From Pseudomonadota bacterium (GTDB taxonomy: Bacteria; Pseudomonadota; Gammaproteobacteria; Burkholderiales; Casimicrobiaceae): a stretch of 64,000 nt of DNA. A program made the translations under genes and the position numbers. The stretch is from positions 62,001 to 126,000 of the forward strand of contig JAFEDD010000006.1 in NCBI GenBank assembly GCA_018241765.1, given 5' to 3'. The notes under the pieces were generated by a model that did no database searches, was not told the origin of the DNA, and was given only the letters and a program-made list of their open reading frames with translations. The stretch's first letter is position 1, and each line of letters starts with the position of its first letter. This document shows, piece by piece, positions 44,310 to 55,305 of this stretch.

Positions 44310-45338
44310 TCAACCGTCACGGCCGGCGCACGCCAGCAGGGCCTCGCGCAACACGATCGCCTGATTTCCGGTCTCGGTGCGGGCGCCGTAGACCAGCGTG
44401 ATGGGCTTGCCTTGCGCGGCGTGCAGCAGAGCGTGTAGACGCTCCTGTTGCTCGCTCGTGGCCAGTTCGGCAAGGTAGCGTGTGCGAAAACCCTCCCAGC
44501 GCTCCGGCGCGTGTCCGTACCAGTGGATCAGTTCGGCGCTCGGCGCGAGTTCTCGCGCCCACTGGTCGAGGCGCAGCGCCTCCTTCTTGCGGCCGCGCGG
44601 CCAGAAGTGATCGACCAGCACGCGGTAACCGTCGTGCGGGCCAGGCTCATCGTAAGCGCGTTGCAATGCAATGCTGGGTTGCGACGGTTTTCGCATGGAT
44701 GCTCTCCCGCGTGTCGTGGCGCCCGTAGTATCGCGCGTCGATGCGGGCTCGGCAAATAGCGCCTGCACGCGTTGGCGCAGCGAGGGCAAAACATCGCGTT
44801 CGAACCACGGATGTCGCTGCAGCCAGGCCGTGTTGCGTGGCGATGGATGCGGAAGCGGAAAGTAGCGTGGCTGATAGTCGGCGTAGCTACGCACCGTCTC
44901 CGCGAGTGTGTCTTTTCGCGAGGCGCCGAGAAGGTAGCGCTGAGCCCAGGTGCCGATCGGCAGCGTCAGCTCGACGCGCCGCAGATGCGCGAGCAGCGGT
45001 GGGAACCAGCGTGGCGCGCATTCCGGCCGCGGTGGCAGGTCGCCGCTCGTGCCGCGCCCCGGATAGCAAAACCCGATCGGCATGATGGCGACTTGCGTTG
45101 CGTCATAGAACAGGGAGTCATCGATCCCGAGCCACGCGCGAAGCCGCTCGCCACTGGCATCGGCCCACGGAATGCCGCTTGCGTGCACCTTCGTGCCCGG
45201 TGCCTGCCCCACGATCAGGAGGCGTGCGTTCGGGTGCACCTGCAGAACGGGACGCGGCCCGAGCGGAAGGTGCGCTTCGCATACGGTGCAGGCGCGCACC
45301 TGCCGCAGCAGTCGGTCAAATTCCGTCGCGCTCGTCAT
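44310..45338 (-). CDS. Uracil-DNA glycosylase family protein fused to DUF488
   Basis: The 342-residue frame joins two domains. Residues 1-190 are UDG-like: VRACTVCEAHLPLGPRPVLQ, LLIVGQAPGTKVHASGIPW, GFCYPGRGTSGDLPPRPECAP and PLPHPSPRN. Residues about 220-342 are DUF488/YeaO-like: ALQRAYDEPGPHDGYRVLVDHFWPRG, LIHWYGHAPERWEGFRTRYLAEL. There is no stop between them. An internal ATG at 44696, preceded by GGGAGAG, could also start the DUF488 part alone (128 residues). The first part probably removes uracil from DNA; the role of the second is unknown. Confidence 0.85.
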   Translation of the reverse strand: MTSATEFDRLLRQVRACTVCEAHLPLGPRPVLQVHPNARLLIVGQAPGTKVHASGIPWADASGERLRAWLGIDDSLFYDATQVAIMPIGFCYPGRGTSGDLPPRPECAPRWFPPLLAHLRRVELTLPIGTWAQRYLLGASRKDTLAETVRSYADYQPRYFPLPHPSPRNTAWLQRHPWFERDVLPSLRQRVQALFAEPASTRDTTGATTRGRASMRKPSQPSIALQRAYDEPGPHDGYRVLVDHFWPRGRKKEALRLDQWARELAPSAELIHWYGHAPERWEGFRTRYLAELATSEQQERLHALLHAAQGKPITLVYGARTETGNQAIVLREALLACAGRDG

Positions 45339-45449
45339 GGACTGATTCTGGTGCCCTGTCAGAGGCGGCCGCGAAGGCGAACTGCCGACCGTTCGAATGC
45401 ATGACGAGCCGGCGGCGCCAAAGGGCGTTTTGATCGAAAGCGAATGCAA

Positions 45450-45890
45450 TCACGCATCGGGTGCGTTGACGACGGCGTAGCGCGCCAGAAAGCGCTGCAA
45501 GCCATCGCGTTCGAACGCCGCGACGTCCCAGTCCTGATCGAGCAGAGCGTCGACGTTCAGGGCGAGGTAGGCGTCGGCGGCGATCGCCGTACCGTCGATC
45601 GTCACCGCCACCGCAACCCGCGCGTACTCCGTCGTCTCGAAGTGATCGAGCCGTGCGACATCATCGCTGCCTATGTCGAAATAGACGACGCCGCGAATGG
45701 GGGGCGCGCCAGGCGCAATGACCAGAGCCGGGTGCTCCTCGCCGCGCACGGCAAGACGCCGAAACCCGTGCACGGTGCCGCCTGCCGAACGGTAGCGTCC
45801 TCGCACGACGCCGTTCCAGACGGCCGGGAACATCAGCGAGCCATAGGTGAAGATGTGGCGTGGCGCATCGCTTGACTGTCGCTCAGGCAC
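45450..45890 (-). CDS. Gamma-glutamylcyclotransferase-like (AIG2/GGCT) protein
   Basis: The 146-residue protein has the family start HIFTYGSLMFPAVWNGVV, then VHGFRRLAVRGEEHPALV and IRGVVYFDIGSDDVARLDHFE. The E in LDHFETTEYAR is at the place of the catalytic acid. The chosen start is GTG 45890, preceded by GAGGAG, with the last bases of hpnE overlapped. It probably acts on gamma-glutamyl amines, but the substrate is unknown. Confidence 0.82.
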   Translation of the reverse strand: MPERQSSDAPRHIFTYGSLMFPAVWNGVVRGRYRSAGGTVHGFRRLAVRGEEHPALVIAPGAPPIRGVVYFDIGSDDVARLDHFETTEYARVAVAVTIDGTAIAADAYLALNVDALLDQDWDVAAFERDGLQRFLARYAVVNAPDA

Positions 45891-47199
45891 GGTGGTCGTC
45901 TCCTCGGTGAGATGCAAGTATGGCGTGGGCTGCGCGCTCGCCCGACAAGACGGCGGCTTCGAGCGTGGCGGGAAGCTCCGCTACGCTCCAATCGCCGGCG
46001 AAGTGAAGGTCGCCCGACGAGTGCGGCAGCGCCTGCAATGAGGCGCACTGCGCGGGCGTACACGCCCACGTCGCCCTCTTTTCCGTGATGGCGAGCGACC
46101 AGATCGGGTTCGGAAGCGCGTAGCTGCGCGCGAGTTGTGAGAGCACCCGAGCCGTGAGCGCGGCCTCGTCACCATCATCATGATCCGCGCTGATGACGAC
46201 GCTGGCACGCCACTGGCCGTTGCTCAGTGCGTGCCAGAACAGCCACTGACCCGGCTGACCGTCGAGCAGCAGCATCCGCGCCCCGTCGACGACGGAGGCG
46301 GGAACGAACGGGAAATCGAGATGCAGCGTCGTGATGGGCTCGAAGCTCAACGCGCTCAGCGTCTGCGTGATGCCGCATCGATCCGAGGGCAGAAGCCGCG
46401 CGACATGTTGCGGACCCGTCGCGATCACGGCCGCATGGAAGCGTCGTTCGGTCGAACGCGTGACCACGATGACGCCACCGTCGGCGGGCGGGTCGAGGCG
46501 CAGCACCGGCGTGGCAAGACACAGTTCGCCGCCGCGCGCGACGACTTCCTTCATGCAGGGATCGGGGAACGCCGCACTCAGGTCGACCCGTGGGATCACG
46601 AGGTCGCTGTTCCCGCGGGCGCCGGAGAACGCTCGCCGCAGCACCTCCAGAAAGACTGCTGCGGACGCATCTGCCGCCGGCGTGTTGAGTGCCGCCACGC
46701 AAAGCGGCTCCCACAGCCGCTCGCGCGCCGACGAAGGTTGCCGTGCGAGCAACTCGGCGACGGTTCCCGCAGGGCTGTCGCGTCGAAGCAGTTTTGATGC
46801 GACCCATCGCAGCGTCGCCGCTTTGTCGCCCGCCGACAATCCGCGCGCGCCGACCAGGGCGCCGAGCAGGTGCAGCGGCGCCGGCAGCGCTGAAACGGCC
46901 AGAGAGAAGTCATCCATCATGCCGGGTGCTGCGTGCAGCGAAAGCGGCAAGCGCAGCATGGACAGCGCGGCATCGCCGCCGTGCACGCTGGCGATCAGCG
47001 CGAGCGAACGCTCATAGGCGCCGAGCAGGAGGTGTTGGCCGTTGTCGATGCAGCGCGATCCGCGCGTGATGCGACGGGCGCGTCCGCCGAGTACCGGGGC
47101 CGCCTCGAAGAGTGTCACCCGTACGCCGCTGCGAGCGAGCGTCAGCGCCGCCGCGCACCCGGCCCAACCGCCCCCGACGACGGCAACGTTGACGCTCAT
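45883..47199 (-). CDS. hpnE: Hydroxysqualene dehydroxylase
   Basis: The 438-residue FAD-dependent oxidoreductase has the dinucleotide motif VAVVGGGWAGCAAALTLARSG, GGRARR, DNGQHLLLGAYERS and a C-terminal FAD contact HFAGDWSVAELPATLEAAVLSGERAA. HpnE reduces hydroxysqualene to squalene for hopanoids. The start overlaps the hpnD stop by four bases, in the hpnC-hpnD-hpnE order. Confidence 0.92.
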   Translation of the reverse strand: MSVNVAVVGGGWAGCAAALTLARSGVRVTLFEAAPVLGGRARRITRGSRCIDNGQHLLLGAYERSLALIASVHGGDAALSMLRLPLSLHAAPGMMDDFSLAVSALPAPLHLLGALVGARGLSAGDKAATLRWVASKLLRRDSPAGTVAELLARQPSSARERLWEPLCVAALNTPAADASAAVFLEVLRRAFSGARGNSDLVIPRVDLSAAFPDPCMKEVVARGGELCLATPVLRLDPPADGGVIVVTRSTERRFHAAVIATGPQHVARLLPSDRCGITQTLSALSFEPITTLHLDFPFVPASVVDGARMLLLDGQPGQWLFWHALSNGQWRASVVISADHDDGDEAALTARVLSQLARSYALPNPIWSLAITEKRATWACTPAQCASLQALPHSSGDLHFAGDWSVAELPATLEAAVLSGERAAHAILASHRGDDHRA

Positions 47200-48038
47200 G
47201 CGAAGGTGTAAGTCTTCCACGCGATCCAAAGCTTTCGGATCGGGGTCAGTGCAATGCGATGGTCGAGCACGCGAAATCCATCCCGGCGCAGTTCGTCGAG
47301 CAACGCGCGATAGATGGCGGCCATGGCAAGTCCCGGGCGCTGCGCGCGGCGATCCGCAGGCGGCAGCATGGCCCACGCCCGCTCGTAGGTGGCGATCGCG
47401 CGTTCGTACTGAAACTGCATCAACTCCGTGAAGCGCCCGTCGGCTCGGGCATCGAGCAATGCGGCCGTCGTGACACCAAAGCGAGCGAGATCATCGAGCG
47501 GGAGATAGATACGGCCGCGTCGCGCGTCTTCGCCAACATCGCGGATGATGTTGGTCAACTGCAGCGCTTCGCCGAGCGTGCGGGCGTAGGCCAGGGTGGC
47601 GGGATCTTCCGCGTGGCTCATGCCGAAGATGCGCGCGCTGACTTCACCGACGACACCGGCCACGCGATAGCAATACTGAGCGAGCTGTTCGAAGTCGCGG
47701 TATTGGAACCGCTCGAGATCCTGCTCCATCCCGTCGATGACGGTCACGAACGCGCTGCGCGGCAGTTGCAGCGGCGTGAGGTGCGGTGCAAGCGCAAGCG
47801 TGACGGGGTGTTCGGCGTGCCCGACGAACAGGCGATCGATCTCGCCACGCCACCACGACAGCTTGGTGGCGGCGACGCCGGGGTCGCTCACCTCATCGAC
47901 GATGTTGTCGACCTCGCGGCAGAACGCGTAGAACGCGGTGATCGCGCGCCGACGATCGGGCGGCAGCAAGCGAAACGCGTAGTAAAAGCTCGAGCCGGAA
48001 CGCGAGGCCTTGTCCTGGCAGTATTGGTCGGGGGTCAT
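47196..48038 (-). CDS. hpnD: Presqualene diphosphate synthase
   Basis: The 280-residue protein is of the phytoene/squalene synthase family, with aspartate-rich motifs FCREVDNIVDEV and LQLTNIIRDVGEDARRGRIYLP. HpnD joins two farnesyl diphosphates to presqualene diphosphate. Its start overlaps the hpnC stop (ATGA). Confidence 0.92.
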   Translation of the reverse strand: MTPDQYCQDKASRSGSSFYYAFRLLPPDRRRAITAFYAFCREVDNIVDEVSDPGVAATKLSWWRGEIDRLFVGHAEHPVTLALAPHLTPLQLPRSAFVTVIDGMEQDLERFQYRDFEQLAQYCYRVAGVVGEVSARIFGMSHAEDPATLAYARTLGEALQLTNIIRDVGEDARRGRIYLPLDDLARFGVTTAALLDARADGRFTELMQFQYERAIATYERAWAMLPPADRRAQRPGLAMAAIYRALLDELRRDGFRVLDHRIALTPIRKLWIAWKTYTFA

Positions 48039-48877
48039 GGCGTCAGGGTTTGGGAGCGGCGCCACGCTCGCCAGGCAAGCGCGATGAGCCACGGTGCATC
48101 GTACCAGCGCAGCCGTGGCCGGATGCGCACATCGTAGTCGTTGGCGGCAATCTTTTGCAGGATGCGCTGGCCACCCGCGATGGTGAACGCGATTTCAAGA
48201 CGGAAGCGCCCGCGTAACGCGGGCAGCAGGCGGCTTCCCGCCGCCATCATGGCTTCGGCGCGCGCACACTGTGCACGCATCAGCGCGCGATGGCGTGGAT
48301 GCGAGGGGAAGTCATCGGGATTGGCCCGGTGGTGCGCGAAATCCTCCAGCGGGACATAGAGTCTTCCGCGCGTCGCATCGATGGCGGCGTCCTGCCAAAA
48401 ATTGATCAATTGCAGCGCGCTGCAGATCTGGTCGCTCGCCGCGAGCGAGGCGGCGTCGCCGACGCCCACGAGAGCGAGCAGCAGTCTTCCGACCGGGTTC
48501 GCCGAACGGCGGCAGTAGTCGAGCAGCGCGGCGTGCGTCGCGTAGCGGAGCGTATCGGTGTCCTGCATGAACGCGGAGAGCAGGTCCAGGAACGGTTGCG
48601 CGTCGATGCCGGGAATCGCTGCGTCGCGAAGTGCCGCCAGGCCGCGAACGGTCGGCGCCGCGACGTGTTCGGGTGCGGCGCCGGCGAAGAGCGCCTCGAC
48701 GTCCGTGGCCAGCGCCTGCAGCGCCGTGCGCCGTGCGGCCGGCGTCGCGTCGCCTTCGTCGGCCACATCGTCGGCGTGACGGGCGAAGCGGTAAATGGCA
48801 GTGACGTGCGGCCGCAACGATCGCGGTAGCAGCAACGACGCGACTGGAAAATTCTCGTAGTGGGCGTCGACCGCCAT
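48035..48877 (-). CDS. hpnC: Hydroxysqualene synthase
   Basis: The 280-residue paralogue of HpnD carries FARHADDVADEGDA and LQLINFWQDAAIDATRGRLYVP. HpnC converts presqualene diphosphate to hydroxysqualene. The start is ATG 48877 (MAVDAHYEN). No squalene-hopene cyclase gene is in the window, so it must be elsewhere if hopanoids are made. Confidence 0.9.
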   Translation of the reverse strand: MAVDAHYENFPVASLLLPRSLRPHVTAIYRFARHADDVADEGDATPAARRTALQALATDVEALFAGAAPEHVAAPTVRGLAALRDAAIPGIDAQPFLDLLSAFMQDTDTLRYATHAALLDYCRRSANPVGRLLLALVGVGDAASLAASDQICSALQLINFWQDAAIDATRGRLYVPLEDFAHHRANPDDFPSHPRHRALMRAQCARAEAMMAAGSRLLPALRGRFRLEIAFTIAGGQRILQKIAANDYDVRIRPRLRWYDAPWLIALAWRAWRRSQTLTP

Positions 48878-48916
48878 CGGTGGGAAAAACTTCGTCGTGT
48901 GTGACGGAACCACCGT

Positions 48917-48922
48917 TATAAT
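48917..48922 (+). promoter_or_regulatory. -10 box of the tRNA-Leu promoter
   Basis: A perfect TATAAT lies 11 bases before the tRNA-Leu 5' end at 48933. No good -35 box is visible about 17 bases upstream. Confidence 0.55.
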
Positions 48923-48932
48923 AGAAGGTTAT

Positions 48933-49017
48933 GCGAATGTGGCGGAATTGGTAGACGCACTGGATTTAGGTTCCAGCGCCGCAAGGCGTGTGGGTTCGAG
49001 TCCCTCCATTCGCACCA
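48933..49017 (+). tRNA. tRNA-Leu (UAG)
   Basis: GCGAATG pairs with CATTCGC at the acceptor. The anticodon loop TTTAGGT between CTGGA and TCCAG gives anticodon UAG. A long class II variable arm (GCGCCGCAAGGCGT region), GGTTCGAGTCC T-arm and encoded CCA are present. Confidence 0.96.
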
Positions 49018-49146
49018 AGACACCGGCAGTCACCGTCCGTCTCGACGGTCGTGCGGGCGCGAAAGCGCGCCGCCATTGCTGCCGCCAGACCCTTTATCGA
49101 ACACACTTGGAGTGGGCGCCTGCGGCGCTCCGATGGAAAGAACAAC

Positions 49147-50454
49147 ATGTCCACGCAGATCGAGCAGCTGGGCGCGCTTGAGCGCCGATTCACGATGAGT
49201 ATCCCGGTCGCGACGATCGAGTCCGAGACCGAGAGTCGCATCAAGCGGCTGGCGCGGACGGTGAAGATGTCCGGTTTCCGCCCCGGGAAGGTGCCCCTGA
49301 AGATGGTGGCGTCCACGTACGGGGCGCAGGTTCGCTCGGAGGTGCTCGGAGACGCACTGAACAAGCGATTCGGCGAGGCCGTGGACGAGCACCAGCTGCG
49401 TGTTGCCGGCTATCCTCGCATTGAACCGAAGGCGGACGCTGGCGACACGTCGAACTTTCACTTTACGGCGACCTTCGAGGTATTTCCCGAGGTCGTCATT
49501 GGTGATCTCGCCTCACTGGCCATCGAGCGGCCGGTCGTCGAAGTGACGGATGCCGACGTCGATCGCACGATCGAGACGTTGCGCAAACAACGCGTGCATT
49601 TCGAAGCGAAGGATGGCGCCGCTGCCGAAGGCGACCGTCTGATCGTCGACTTCGAGGGCACGATCGACGGCGTCGTATTCAGTGGCGGTTCGGCCAAGGA
49701 TTTCGCGATCGTGCTCGGCGAGCGCCGTATGCTGCCCGAGTTCGAGGCTGCGGCCACGGGCATGGCCAAGGGTGAGCACAAGACGTTCGATTTGACGTTC
49801 CCCGAGGACTATTTCGGTCGCGACGTCGCCGGCAAGACGGCCACCTTCAAACTCACAGTCAAGGACGTATCGAAGGCGCTGTTGCCAACGATCGACGCCG
49901 AGTTCGTGCGAGCCTTCGGCGTTGCCAGCGGCGACATCGATGCGTTGCGTGCGGAGGTGCGCGGCAATCTCGATCTCGAACGCAAGCGTCGAGTGTTCCA
50001 GAGCGTGCGCGAGCAGGTTTTCAAGGGGCTGCGCAGCCACACGACCCTGACGGTTCCCAAGGCGCTCGTCAACGAAGAGGCGTCACGCATGGCGCAGGCT
50101 GCGACGGACGACATGAAGGCGCGCGGTGCCAAAGGGGCCGATGCGCAGATGTCGCCAGAGACGTTCGAGCCCGCAGCGAGCGAACGCGTCGCGATGGGGC
50201 TCATCGTGGGCGAACTCGTACGCGCCAACCAGCTTCAGGCGACTTCGCAGCAGGTGCGTGCGCTGCTTGACGAGCAGGCGCAGAGCTACGAAAAACCGGA
50301 GCAGGTCGTGGCGTGGTATTACCAGGACCCGAGTCGGCTGTCGGAGTTTGAAGCCATCGCGCTCGAACACAACGTGGTCGACCATGTGGTGAAGGCCGCC
50401 AAAGTGACCGAAAAGCCGGTCGCCTTTGCGGAGCTCATCGGGCAGGCCGCCTGA
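49147..50454 (+). CDS. tig: Trigger factor
   Basis: Trigger factor is the ribosome-bound chaperone and prolyl isomerase that first meets new proteins. The 435-residue protein has the ribosome-docking motif GFRPGKVP (about 43-50), the FKBP-type domain (EGDRLIVDFEGTIDGVVFSGG through AGKTATFKLTVKDV) and a helical C-terminal chaperone cradle. It leads the tig-clpP-clpX-lon order. Confidence 0.96.
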   Translation: MSTQIEQLGALERRFTMSIPVATIESETESRIKRLARTVKMSGFRPGKVPLKMVASTYGAQVRSEVLGDALNKRFGEAVDEHQLRVAGYPRIEPKADAGDTSNFHFTATFEVFPEVVIGDLASLAIERPVVEVTDADVDRTIETLRKQRVHFEAKDGAAAEGDRLIVDFEGTIDGVVFSGGSAKDFAIVLGERRMLPEFEAAATGMAKGEHKTFDLTFPEDYFGRDVAGKTATFKLTVKDVSKALLPTIDAEFVRAFGVASGDIDALRAEVRGNLDLERKRRVFQSVREQVFKGLRSHTTLTVPKALVNEEASRMAQAATDDMKARGAKGADAQMSPETFEPAASERVAMGLIVGELVRANQLQATSQQVRALLDEQAQSYEKPEQVVAWYYQDPSRLSEFEAIALEHNVVDHVVKAAKVTEKPVAFAELIGQAA

Positions 50455-50550
50455 GCCTCACCGCGCACCCGCCCTTGAAACGCGACGAACGAGCACAACC
50501 GTAGCGTTCGCCGCGGCGAATCCATTGCCGAGCCTTCGAGGAAAGACATC

Positions 50551-51213
50551 ATGAGTTTCTGCACACCATCGCACGTCATTGCAGCCGCACCGTTCGCGAC
50601 GTCGGCGGCGCCGCAGGGGCTGGGCTTGGTGCCGATGGTCATCGAGCAGAGTGGGCGAGGTGAACGCGCGTTCGATATCTACTCGCGGCTGCTCAAAGAG
50701 CGAGTGATCTTTCTGGTCGGGCCGGTCACCGATGAGACGGCGAACCTGATCGTCGCGCAACTGCTGTTCCTCGAGTCCGAAAACCCCGAGAAAGACATCA
50801 GCTTCTATATCAATTCACCGGGCGGATCGGTGTCGGCCGGAATGGCCATCTTCGATACGATGCGCTTCATCAAGCCCGACGTCAGCACGCTTTGCATTGG
50901 CATGGCGGCGTCGATGGGAGCGTTCCTGCTTGCTGCCGGTACGCGCGGCAAGCGCTTTGCGCTGCCCAATTCCACCGTGATGATTCACCAACCCTCGGGT
51001 GGATTTTCGGGGCAAGTGTCCGATATCGAGCGCCACGCCAACTACATCGTCCGGCTGAAGCAGCGTTACAACAAGCACATGGCCGAGTTCACCGGCCAGA
51101 ACCTCGAGGAGGTTGATCGTGCCTCAGATCGCGACAATTTCATGACCGCCGAGGAGGCGCTGGCGTTCGGCATGGTCGACCGCGTTCTCGAGAGCCGAAC
51201 GCAGCCGGCCTGA
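50551..51213 (+). CDS. clpP: ATP-dependent Clp protease, proteolytic subunit
   Basis: The 220-residue serine protease forms a double ring that degrades proteins fed by ClpX. The catalytic serine is in GMAASMGAF and the histidine in MIHQPSGG. The first 20 or so residues form the usual removable propeptide. It works with ClpX encoded 207 bases downstream. Confidence 0.97.
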   Translation: MSFCTPSHVIAAAPFATSAAPQGLGLVPMVIEQSGRGERAFDIYSRLLKERVIFLVGPVTDETANLIVAQLLFLESENPEKDISFYINSPGGSVSAGMAIFDTMRFIKPDVSTLCIGMAASMGAFLLAAGTRGKRFALPNSTVMIHQPSGGFSGQVSDIERHANYIVRLKQRYNKHMAEFTGQNLEEVDRASDRDNFMTAEEALAFGMVDRVLESRTQPA

Positions 51214-51420
51214 GTCGGGCGCAACGTCGACGCGGCGCCCGCCGTCTGCCGCACTGCGGCGCAGCAACCTGGCGTCGCCGTGCTGCTGAAGCAAATCGTT
51301 GACCCGGACGAAACAGGAGGCGCCGTCTTGGTGATTCGCTGCGCGCCCCACGCTTCGGCAAAGCGCTAAACTGCTTTGATCTGCCGACGGCGCCTTGCCG
51401 CACGAGTGAGTGATCGATTT

Positions 51421-52677
51421 ATGGCCGAGAAATCTACCAACGACAAACTGCTCTATTGCTCGTTTTGCGGCAAGAGCCAGCATGAGGTTCGCAAGCTGAT
51501 CGCCGGGCCCTCGGTATTCATCTGCGACGAGTGCATCGATCTGTGCAACGACATCATCCGGGAAGAGGTTCAAGCCGAGGCGGGCGAGCGATCGGGCGGC
51601 AAGAAGCTGCCGACACCGCACGAAATCCGCGACAAGCTCGATCAGTACGTCATCGGGCAGGAGCGCGCGAAAAAAATTCTGTCGGTTGCGGTCTACAACC
51701 ACTTCAAACGCATCGACGCAAACGTCAAGGACAACGACGTCGAGCTCGCGAAGAGCAACATTCTCCTGGTGGGGCCAACCGGTTCCGGCAAGACGCTGCT
51801 CGCGCAGACCCTCGCTCGACTGCTGGACGTGCCATTCGTCATTGCGGACGCGACGACGTTGACCGAAGCGGGTTACGTTGGCGAGGATGTCGAGAACATC
51901 ATCCAGAAGCTGCTTCAGACCTGCGAATACGATGTCGAACGGGCGCAGCGTGGCATCGTCTACATCGACGAAATCGACAAGATTTCGCGCAAGGGCGAGA
52001 ACCCCTCGATCACCCGTGACGTGTCGGGAGAAGGCGTGCAGCAGGCGTTGCTCAAGCTGATCGAAGGCACCAACGCATCGGTGCCGCCGCAGGGCGGCCG
52101 CAAGCATCCGAATCAGGAATTCGTCACCGTCAATACGGCGAACATCCTCTTCATCGTCGGTGGCGCCTTCGAAGGTCTGGACCGGATCATTCGCCAACGC
52201 TCGGTGAAGACCGGAATCGGCTTCGGCGCCGAAGTCATGTCTCCCGATGATCGCGGTGCCATCAGCGCGATGCTGCAGGACACCGAACCCGACGATTTGA
52301 TCCGTTTCGGTCTGATTCCTGAACTGGTCGGGCGGCTGCCTGTCCTCGCAACGCTCGACGAACTGAACGAGGCAGCGTTGGTCGACATACTCGTTCGCCC
52401 CAAGAACGCGCTGATCAAGCAATACCAGAAGCTGTTCCGACTCGAAAACGTGGAGCTCGAAGTGCGTGATACCGCGCTAAGCGCGATTGCGCGCCGCGCG
52501 ATCAAGCGAAAGACCGGGGCGCGTGGTTTGCGCTCCATTGTTGAATCTCTGCTGCTCGACATCATGTATGACCTGCCATCGATCCATAACCTGGAGCGTG
52601 TGGTCGTCGATGAAAGTACGGTCGAAAACGAAGCGCAGCCGCTTCTGATCTACGCCGAACCGAGCAAGGTGGCTTAG
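51421..52677 (+). CDS. clpX: ClpX, unfoldase of the ClpXP protease
   Basis: The 418-residue protein has the N-terminal zinc domain ([14 protein letters not shown] and [10 protein letters not shown]), AAA+ motifs GPTGSGKT and IVYIDEIDK, and the arginine-rich loop RGxR-type region [20 protein letters not shown]. It recognises the LAA end of tmRNA tags such as that of ssrA at 270. Start ATG 51421 has no strong ribosome site. Confidence 0.97.
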   Translation: MAEKSTNDKLLYCSFCGKSQHEVRKLIAGPSVFICDECIDLCNDIIREEVQAEAGERSGGKKLPTPHEIRDKLDQYVIGQERAKKILSVAVYNHFKRIDANVKDNDVELAKSNILLVGPTGSGKTLLAQTLARLLDVPFVIADATTLTEAGYVGEDVENIIQKLLQTCEYDVERAQRGIVYIDEIDKISRKGENPSITRDVSGEGVQQALLKLIEGTNASVPPQGGRKHPNQEFVTVNTANILFIVGGAFEGLDRIIRQRSVKTGIGFGAEVMSPDDRGAISAMLQDTEPDDLIRFGLIPELVGRLPVLATLDELNEAALVDILVRPKNALIKQYQKLFRLENVELEVRDTALSAIARRAIKRKTGARGLRSIVESLLLDIMYDLPSIHNLERVVVDESTVENEAQPLLIYAEPSKVA

Positions 52678-52875
52678 AGCTTGTCCTTCAATCCGCGAGA
52701 AAGAGCATCGCCGCGGGCGTTGCAAACACGGCGCCCCGCCTGTCGCTGCGGCCGGGCGATGACGAGAAGAGGGCGCGTCGGATCGACCGTCCCCGGCTCG
52801 TTCAGAATGAGCTCCCAAGCACGAACATCGGGGCAATGGCCCCAACCAGCAGCGCGCAGGAAGTGAGAAACCGCC

Positions 52876-55305
52876 ATGTCTGATATCCATCATCCCAGCC
52901 ACGACAGCGATGAACCGTTGAGCTACCCGTTGCTCCCGTTGCGCGACGTCGTCGTGTTCCCGCACATGGTGATCCCGCTCTTCGTTGGTCGCCCGAAATC
53001 GATCAAGGCGCTCGAAGTGGCCATGGAGAGTGGCAAACACATCCTTCTGGTCGCTCAGAAGTCGGCCGCCAAGGACGACCCGTCGCCGGAAGACCTTTAT
53101 GAAACGGGCTGCGTCGTCACGGTGCTGCAAATGCTGAAGTTGCCCGATGGCACCGTCAAGGTGCTGGTCGAGGGTCTGCATCGCGCGCTCCTCACGGCGC
53201 TCAGCAACAACGGCGAGTTCTTCTCTGGAGAGGCGCGCGCCATCGCTGCGCTCGATGAGGCTCCCGCCGAAATCGAGGCGCTGCGACGCGCGTTGCTGGC
53301 GAACTTCGATCAGTTCGTGAAACTGAACAAGAAAATCCCTGCCGAGATTCTGACGTCGATGGCAGGCATCGACGATGGTGGCCGTCTGGCCGATTCGATC
53401 GCGGCCCATCTGCCGCTGAAACTCGAGCAAAAGCAGGAAATTCTCGAACTGCCGTCGGTGGCAAAGCGAATCGAACACCTCATGGGGCTGATCGAGGCAG
53501 AGATCGACATCCTTCAGGTCGAGAAGCGGATCCGCGGCCGTGTCAAACGCCAGATGGAGAAGAGTCAGCGGGAGTATTACCTCAACGAGCAGGTCAAGGC
53601 GATCCAGAAGGAACTGGGTGAAGGTGAAGATCAGGCCGAGATCGATGAACTTTCAAAGAAAATCAAGGCCTCCGGCATGCCGAAGGCGGCCCTCGAGAAG
53701 GCCGAGGCCGAGCTCAAGAAGCTGAAGATGATGTCGCCGATGTCGGCCGAGGCGACCGTCGTGCGCAACTATCTCGACGTTCTGGTTGGGTTGCCGTGGA
53801 AGAAAAAGAGCAAGGTTTCGAAAGACCTCAAGCGCGCGATCGATGTGCTCGAGGCCGATCACTACGGGCTTGAGCGCGTCAAGGAACGGATCACCGAATA
53901 TCTCGCCGTGCACCAGCGCATGGACAAGGTCAAGGCGCCCATCCTGTGCTTGGTGGGGCCGCCTGGCGTTGGCAAAACCTCACTCGGTCAATCCATCGCG
54001 CGGGCGACGAACCGCAAGTTCGTGCGCATGTCGCTTGGTGGTGTCCGCGACGAGTCGGAAATCCGGGGCCACCGCCGCACGTATATCGGTTCATTGCCGG
54101 GCAAGGTGCTGACCAATCTGTCGAAGGTCGGCGTGCGCAATCCGCTCTTTCTGCTCGACGAGATCGACAAGATGGGACAGGATTTTCGCGGTGATCCGGC
54201 GTCGGCGTTGCTTGAGGTGCTCGACCCCGAACAAAACCACACCTTCGCCGACCACTACGTCGAAGTCGACTTCGACCTCTCCGACGTCATGTTCGTCGCG
54301 ACGGCAAACAGCTTCAACCTTCCTCCGGCGCTGCTCGATCGCATGGAGATCATTCGACTGTCTGGGTACACCGAAGACGAAAAGGTCAATATCGCGCAGA
54401 AGTACCTGCTGCCCAAGCAGATCAAGAACAACGGCGTCAAAGCCGGCGAAATCGACGTCCGCGAGGACGCGCTGCGCGACATCGTGCGCTACTACACGCG
54501 TGAGGCTGGTGTGCGCTCGCTCGAACGGGAAATCTCCAAGCTGTGCCGCAAGACGATCAAACGCGCCCTGACCGACCCCGCGCAGACGTCGGCTGTCATC
54601 ACCGCTGAAAACCTCGCCGACTATCTCGGCGTCCGCAAGTACACCTTTGGCATCGCCGAAAAGGTCAATCAGATCGGCCAGGTCAACGGACTTGCATGGA
54701 CCGAAGTGGGCGGCGATCTGTTGACGGTCGAAGCGGTGGCGTTGCCTGGCAAGGGCACCGTTCGTCACACCGGCAAGCTCGGCGACGTCATGCAGGAGTC
54801 GGTTGCGGCGGCGGTGTCGGTCGTTCGTGCTCGTGCCCGAAAGCTCGGCATCAAACCCGACTTCTATGAGAAGCACGACCTGCATCTGCATTTTCCGGAA
54901 GGCGCCGTGCCGAAGGACGGGCCGAGTGCGGGCATCGCCATCGCAACGGCCATCGTGTCGACGCTGACCGGCATCCCGGTTCAGGCGACAGTCGGCATGA
55001 CCGGCGAGATCACGCTGCGCGGGGAGGTGCTTCCGATCGGTGGCTTGAAAGAAAAACTGCTCGCGGCTCAGCGCGGCGGACTGACGACCGTACTGATACC
55101 GGACCAGAACGTGAAAGACCTCGCCGAAATACCGGATAGCGTCAAGAATGTGCTCGACATTCGGCCGGTCAAGTGGATTGACGAGGTTCTTTCCATCGCG
55201 CTCGAGCGCGTACCCGTCGCGTTGCCCGACGATGTGACGCCTGCCGTGGCAGCCGCGCCGGCGGAGGCCACACCGACCGCTGGCGGAAGCGTCGTGACGC
55301 ATTGA
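52876..55305 (+). CDS. lon: Lon ATP-dependent serine protease
   Basis: The 809-residue protein has the LonN substrate domain ([23 protein letters not shown]), AAA+ Walker [10 protein letters not shown] and Walker [11 protein letters not shown]. The protease domain has catalytic serine in [10 protein letters not shown] and lysine in [10 protein letters not shown]. It degrades damaged and regulatory proteins. The 198-base gap before it probably holds its own promoter. Confidence 0.98.
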   Translation: MSDIHHPSHDSDEPLSYPLLPLRDVVVFPHMVIPLFVGRPKSIKALEVAMESGKHILLVAQKSAAKDDPSPEDLYETGCVVTVLQMLKLPDGTVKVLVEGLHRALLTALSNNGEFFSGEARAIAALDEAPAEIEALRRALLANFDQFVKLNKKIPAEILTSMAGIDDGGRLADSIAAHLPLKLEQKQEILELPSVAKRIEHLMGLIEAEIDILQVEKRIRGRVKRQMEKSQREYYLNEQVKAIQKELGEGEDQAEIDELSKKIKASGMPKAALEKAEAELKKLKMMSPMSAEATVVRNYLDVLVGLPWKKKSKVSKDLKRAIDVLEADHYGLERVKERITEYLAVHQRMDKVKAPILCLVGPPGVGKTSLGQSIARATNRKFVRMSLGGVRDESEIRGHRRTYIGSLPGKVLTNLSKVGVRNPLFLLDEIDKMGQDFRGDPASALLEVLDPEQNHTFADHYVEVDFDLSDVMFVATANSFNLPPALLDRMEIIRLSGYTEDEKVNIAQKYLLPKQIKNNGVKAGEIDVREDALRDIVRYYTREAGVRSLEREISKLCRKTIKRALTDPAQTSAVITAENLADYLGVRKYTFGIAEKVNQIGQVNGLAWTEVGGDLLTVEAVALPGKGTVRHTGKLGDVMQESVAAAVSVVRARARKLGIKPDFYEKHDLHLHFPEGAVPKDGPSAGIAIATAIVSTLTGIPVQATVGMTGEITLRGEVLPIGGLKEKLLAAQRGGLTTVLIPDQNVKDLAEIPDSVKNVLDIRPVKWIDEVLSIALERVPVALPDDVTPAVAAAPAEATPTAGGSVVTH

